The position numbers were made by a program, and so were the translations under genes. 64,000 nucleotides of DNA, from NCBI GenBank assembly GCA_942493315.1, contig OW818690.1, positions 930,001 through 994,000 of the forward strand, read 5' to 3'. The stretch's first letter is position 1. Every line of letters begins with the position of its first letter. Below, piece by piece: positions 61,947 through 64,000 of this stretch. This stretch comes from UBA5429 sp942493315. Its GTDB lineage: Bacteria > Bacteroidota > Bacteroidia > Bacteroidales > WCHB1-69. The notes beneath the pieces were generated by a model. It was not told where the DNA came from, made no database searches, and saw only the letters and a list, made by a program, of their open reading frames with translations.

Positions 61947-64000
61947 AATTTTCGGTAATAGTAAGAGGTTCACTTACAACAAAAGAGGGTTATGTAGAAA
62001 TTGCTTCAACACAAACTCATGCTATTTTACCAAACGATTTTGAAAATAGACACTCAGAAGATTTTTCGAGCGAATATGCCTCTTTGCTTGCGTTTAGGAC
62101 AGAGAATTCTCCTTTTTTGTCAGTTATTCATATTCAAGGGCAACACATTGGAAGTTCATTGGCTGGTAGAATCTACGATACAAGAATTTTCTACAATATT
62201 GATTCTGCAAGCTTGCGAAATTGTCATTTAAAAATTGGATCTATTGTCGGTAGTTTACCTCGAATACTGTCATTTTCCGAGAAGAAATTTGATTTAACCA
62301 ACAGTGTATACGTAAAACCGTATAGGTTGTCAAAATCAGAGGCCGCAATAAATGGACTTAGCAGATATATAATGCAAGCCATTGTTGAAGGTAAACGGCT
62401 TATTGTGAAATTAGATAGAAAAGATGCAGGATATTGGAAAGAAAATGGTGTTTTGGAAAATAATGAAGCACAAATGTTATTCGTTGCTATTGATTCTTTA
62501 CCTGAAATATTGAGACCAGTTGCCTCTTTTGCGTTGTCGGTTGATGAGAAATTTGATAAAGACATATTAAAATATACTAATATAATTTTATATCATGGCA
62601 ACCGTAATAATCTTGCAATTAAAATTGATTCAAATACTTGCATTGAAGTTGCTTGGGATGATTTGGATAAAAATAACAACGACAAATTTTTCAATCAACA
62701 AGATTTTTTTTCAAAAGTAGCATTGTGCACAATTAACAAATATCAAAGTGAAAATTTTGACTTCAAATACAAAGATTTTTTCAATTCAAAGTTATCCTCA
62801 AAAGGAATGCTAGATGGTATTTATGATGTTCAAAAAGACCCTAATTTAAAAAAAAGTGTTGAATACCTCAAAATACAAAAAGATTGGGAACGACTTATTC
62901 GACACCCTGAAGTAATTGATAAAATAAGAGTAAATGCAGAAGAATTAGATTTTAATTTAAATAATTTATATAACTTCTTTGAAAATAATAAAAAAGTAGA
63001 AATCAGAGAAAAATATGTAGAATTTTTCTGTCTGACAAAATCTGAATTACAGGTCAATAAGCAACTTGAAATATTAAAAACAATTCTAAATATTCCAGAT
63101 GCTAATATTGAAAAAGAATTAAAAAATCTATTATTAAATAAATTGACATTACAAATATTTCATCAAAACTTAAATATTGATGAATGGATAGAAGTTGCAG
63201 AACTTTTTATTAATACAAAATATGAGCAACAATTAATTGAAAAGACAAAGCAACAAGATTTATACTTTTTTGAGAAACTTTATAAGAAAGGTAAATACTT
63301 GGAGATTGTCGGACAATGTTTCAAAGAAACGACTGCTTACAAAAATAATTTTAAAGAAATATGTCAAAAGCCATTTATTGATTATTTGCCTGAAGAAAAA
63401 TTACAAATGTTGAGATTTAAGTTTCTTTCTAATTGTGAAAGCTCTGATTTTAAGGAAATATATAAAGATCTCAAATTTGAAGAAGTAGAAAAGTTTTTGG
63501 TAAATAAAAACAATGATGAATATATTGTAAAATTGATAATTAAATATTTTCCAAATAAATGTAAGCAATTTATTGAACAAAATTCTGAAATTACCATTTC
63601 TCAAATTGGAAAAGCTATATTAAATAATGATGATGTTACTAATAGTGAAATTTATAAGTTGTACAAAAAAGCAGATCTGAAACCCACAAAACCGCAAATA
63701 GAATTAACAATTTCTAATCTTGAAAATATATATAATAATACCCAAAAACTTGAATTTGACATATCAAATGAAATTACAAAACTATATATATCTCATCCAA
63801 TAATAACCAATTGGAAAAAAATTCATGAAACAACAAATCAAAATCCACCGGAAGAATTTACATTAAACGAGATTATTGATAAAAATGAACTTAAGGCTTA
63901 TCAATATTTATTAAAACAAAACATTAAATTACCTGAGATTAATATTGAAAAAATGATCAAAAACACTAATGATTATGACAGTTTTTGCAATTTATTTGAT
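61925..64000 (+). CDS. GAP1-like GTPase-associated protein, runs off the window
   Basis: 692 residues visible with no stop. The N-terminus reads FSVIVRGSLTTKEGYVEIAS, then a pattern LFVAIDSLPEILRPVASFAL (about 178-197). These resemble, from memory, the N-terminal and middle domains of GTPase-associated protein 1 (GAP1), which is encoded next to double GTPases. From about 290 the protein is a long helical, Lys/Asn/Ile-rich repeat-like region (KNLLLNKLTLQIF, YFPNKCKQFIEQNSE). It starts inside the GTPase gene (22-bp overlap). The rest of the gene and any following effector lie beyond the window. Confidence 0.6.
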   Translation, partial: MENNNEIKFSVIVRGSLTTKEGYVEIASTQTHAILPNDFENRHSEDFSSEYASLLAFRTENSPFLSVIHIQGQHIGSSLAGRIYDTRIFYNIDSASLRNCHLKIGSIVGSLPRILSFSEKKFDLTNSVYVKPYRLSKSEAAINGLSRYIMQAIVEGKRLIVKLDRKDAGYWKENGVLENNEAQMLFVAIDSLPEILRPVASFALSVDEKFDKDILKYTNIILYHGNRNNLAIKIDSNTCIEVAWDDLDKNNNDKFFNQQDFFSKVALCTINKYQSENFDFKYKDFFNSKLSSKGMLDGIYDVQKDPNLKKSVEYLKIQKDWERLIRHPEVIDKIRVNAEELDFNLNNLYNFFENNKKVEIREKYVEFFCLTKSELQVNKQLEILKTILNIPDANIEKELKNLLLNKLTLQIFHQNLNIDEWIEVAELFINTKYEQQLIEKTKQQDLYFFEKLYKKGKYLEIVGQCFKETTAYKNNFKEICQKPFIDYLPEEKLQMLRFKFLSNCESSDFKEIYKDLKFEEVEKFLVNKNNDEYIVKLIIKYFPNKCKQFIEQNSEITISQIGKAILNNDDVTNSEIYKLYKKADLKPTKPQIELTISNLENIYNNTQKLEFDISNEITKLYISHPIITNWKKIHETTNQNPPEEFTLNEIIDKNELKAYQYLLKQNIKLPEINIEKMIKNTNDYDSFCNLFD

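Noticed and set aside
62001..62231. 76-residue plus-strand frame within the GAP1-like gene
   Set aside because: It lies in another frame of a continuous 692-residue coding region.

Overview
The window looks like chromosomal DNA of an AT-rich, gliding or T9SS-bearing member of the Bacteroidota. The signs are gldD and gldB, several secreted proteins ending in a type IX secretion (T9SS) sorting domain, a FISUMP-domain protein, an EF-G2-like paralogue, DUF4175, a YbeY with the Bacteroidota-type motif, and many promoters carrying the phylum-specific -7 box TAnnTTTG (sometimes with a TTTG -33 box 19-20 nt upstream). No rRNA, tRNA or CRISPR array was seen.

1-10.4 kb is housekeeping, mostly on the minus strand: the end of folB, a LytTR regulator with a degenerate receiver, mnmG, ybeY, a secreted SGNH/PKD protein, a small unknown protein, DUF4175, a LUD/iron-sulfur protein and rpiB. 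Two near-perfect ParB-binding (parS-like) sites lie around mnmG. 10.9-26.6 kb is on the plus strand: an MFS transporter, a membrane pyrophosphatase (hppA), gldD, gldB, ssb, a secreted endonuclease/exonuclease/phosphatase-like protein, an EF-G2-like factor lacking the catalytic His, and a run of exported proteins.

26.6-31.5 kb is a junkyard: a palindromic repeat element, word-like degenerate tandem repeats, an orphan RHS tip carrying a JAB-type toxin domain with an exported putative immunity protein, an IS1595-type transposase remnant, and an intact IS1634-family element flanked by a 33-bp direct repeat.

31.5-51.4 kb is mixed. One minus-strand series holds lpdA, a beta-barrel, a neuraminidase-like protein and a DUF1295 protein. 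A second minus-strand cluster holds two exported desulfoferrodoxin-like paralogues, two small haem-type membrane proteins and a ferredoxin-nitroreductase; it diverges from a MarR regulator and CDF metal exporter, with a palindromic operator candidate between them. Next come a truncated MFS gene, a hybrid histidine kinase, OsmC, and an AraC-SDR-sterol reductase-DODA operon. The section closes with a Ycf48-like T9SS protein and ybjQ with a 42-aa membrane peptide.

51.5-64 kb is accessory: an AAA_14-type ATPase, long arrays of repeats, then a tightly overlapping four-gene operon (55343 to past the window end). It encodes a large membrane protein with a SEDS (FtsW/RodA)-like C-terminal half, a membrane/coiled-coil protein, a large protein with a degenerate GTPase-like domain followed by an intact P-loop domain, and a protein resembling GTPase-associated protein 1 (GAP1). 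I read this as a GTPase-centred conflict (probably anti-phage) system and the best candidate for an undescribed system here. All family names rest on motif recognition by eye; no database search was run.
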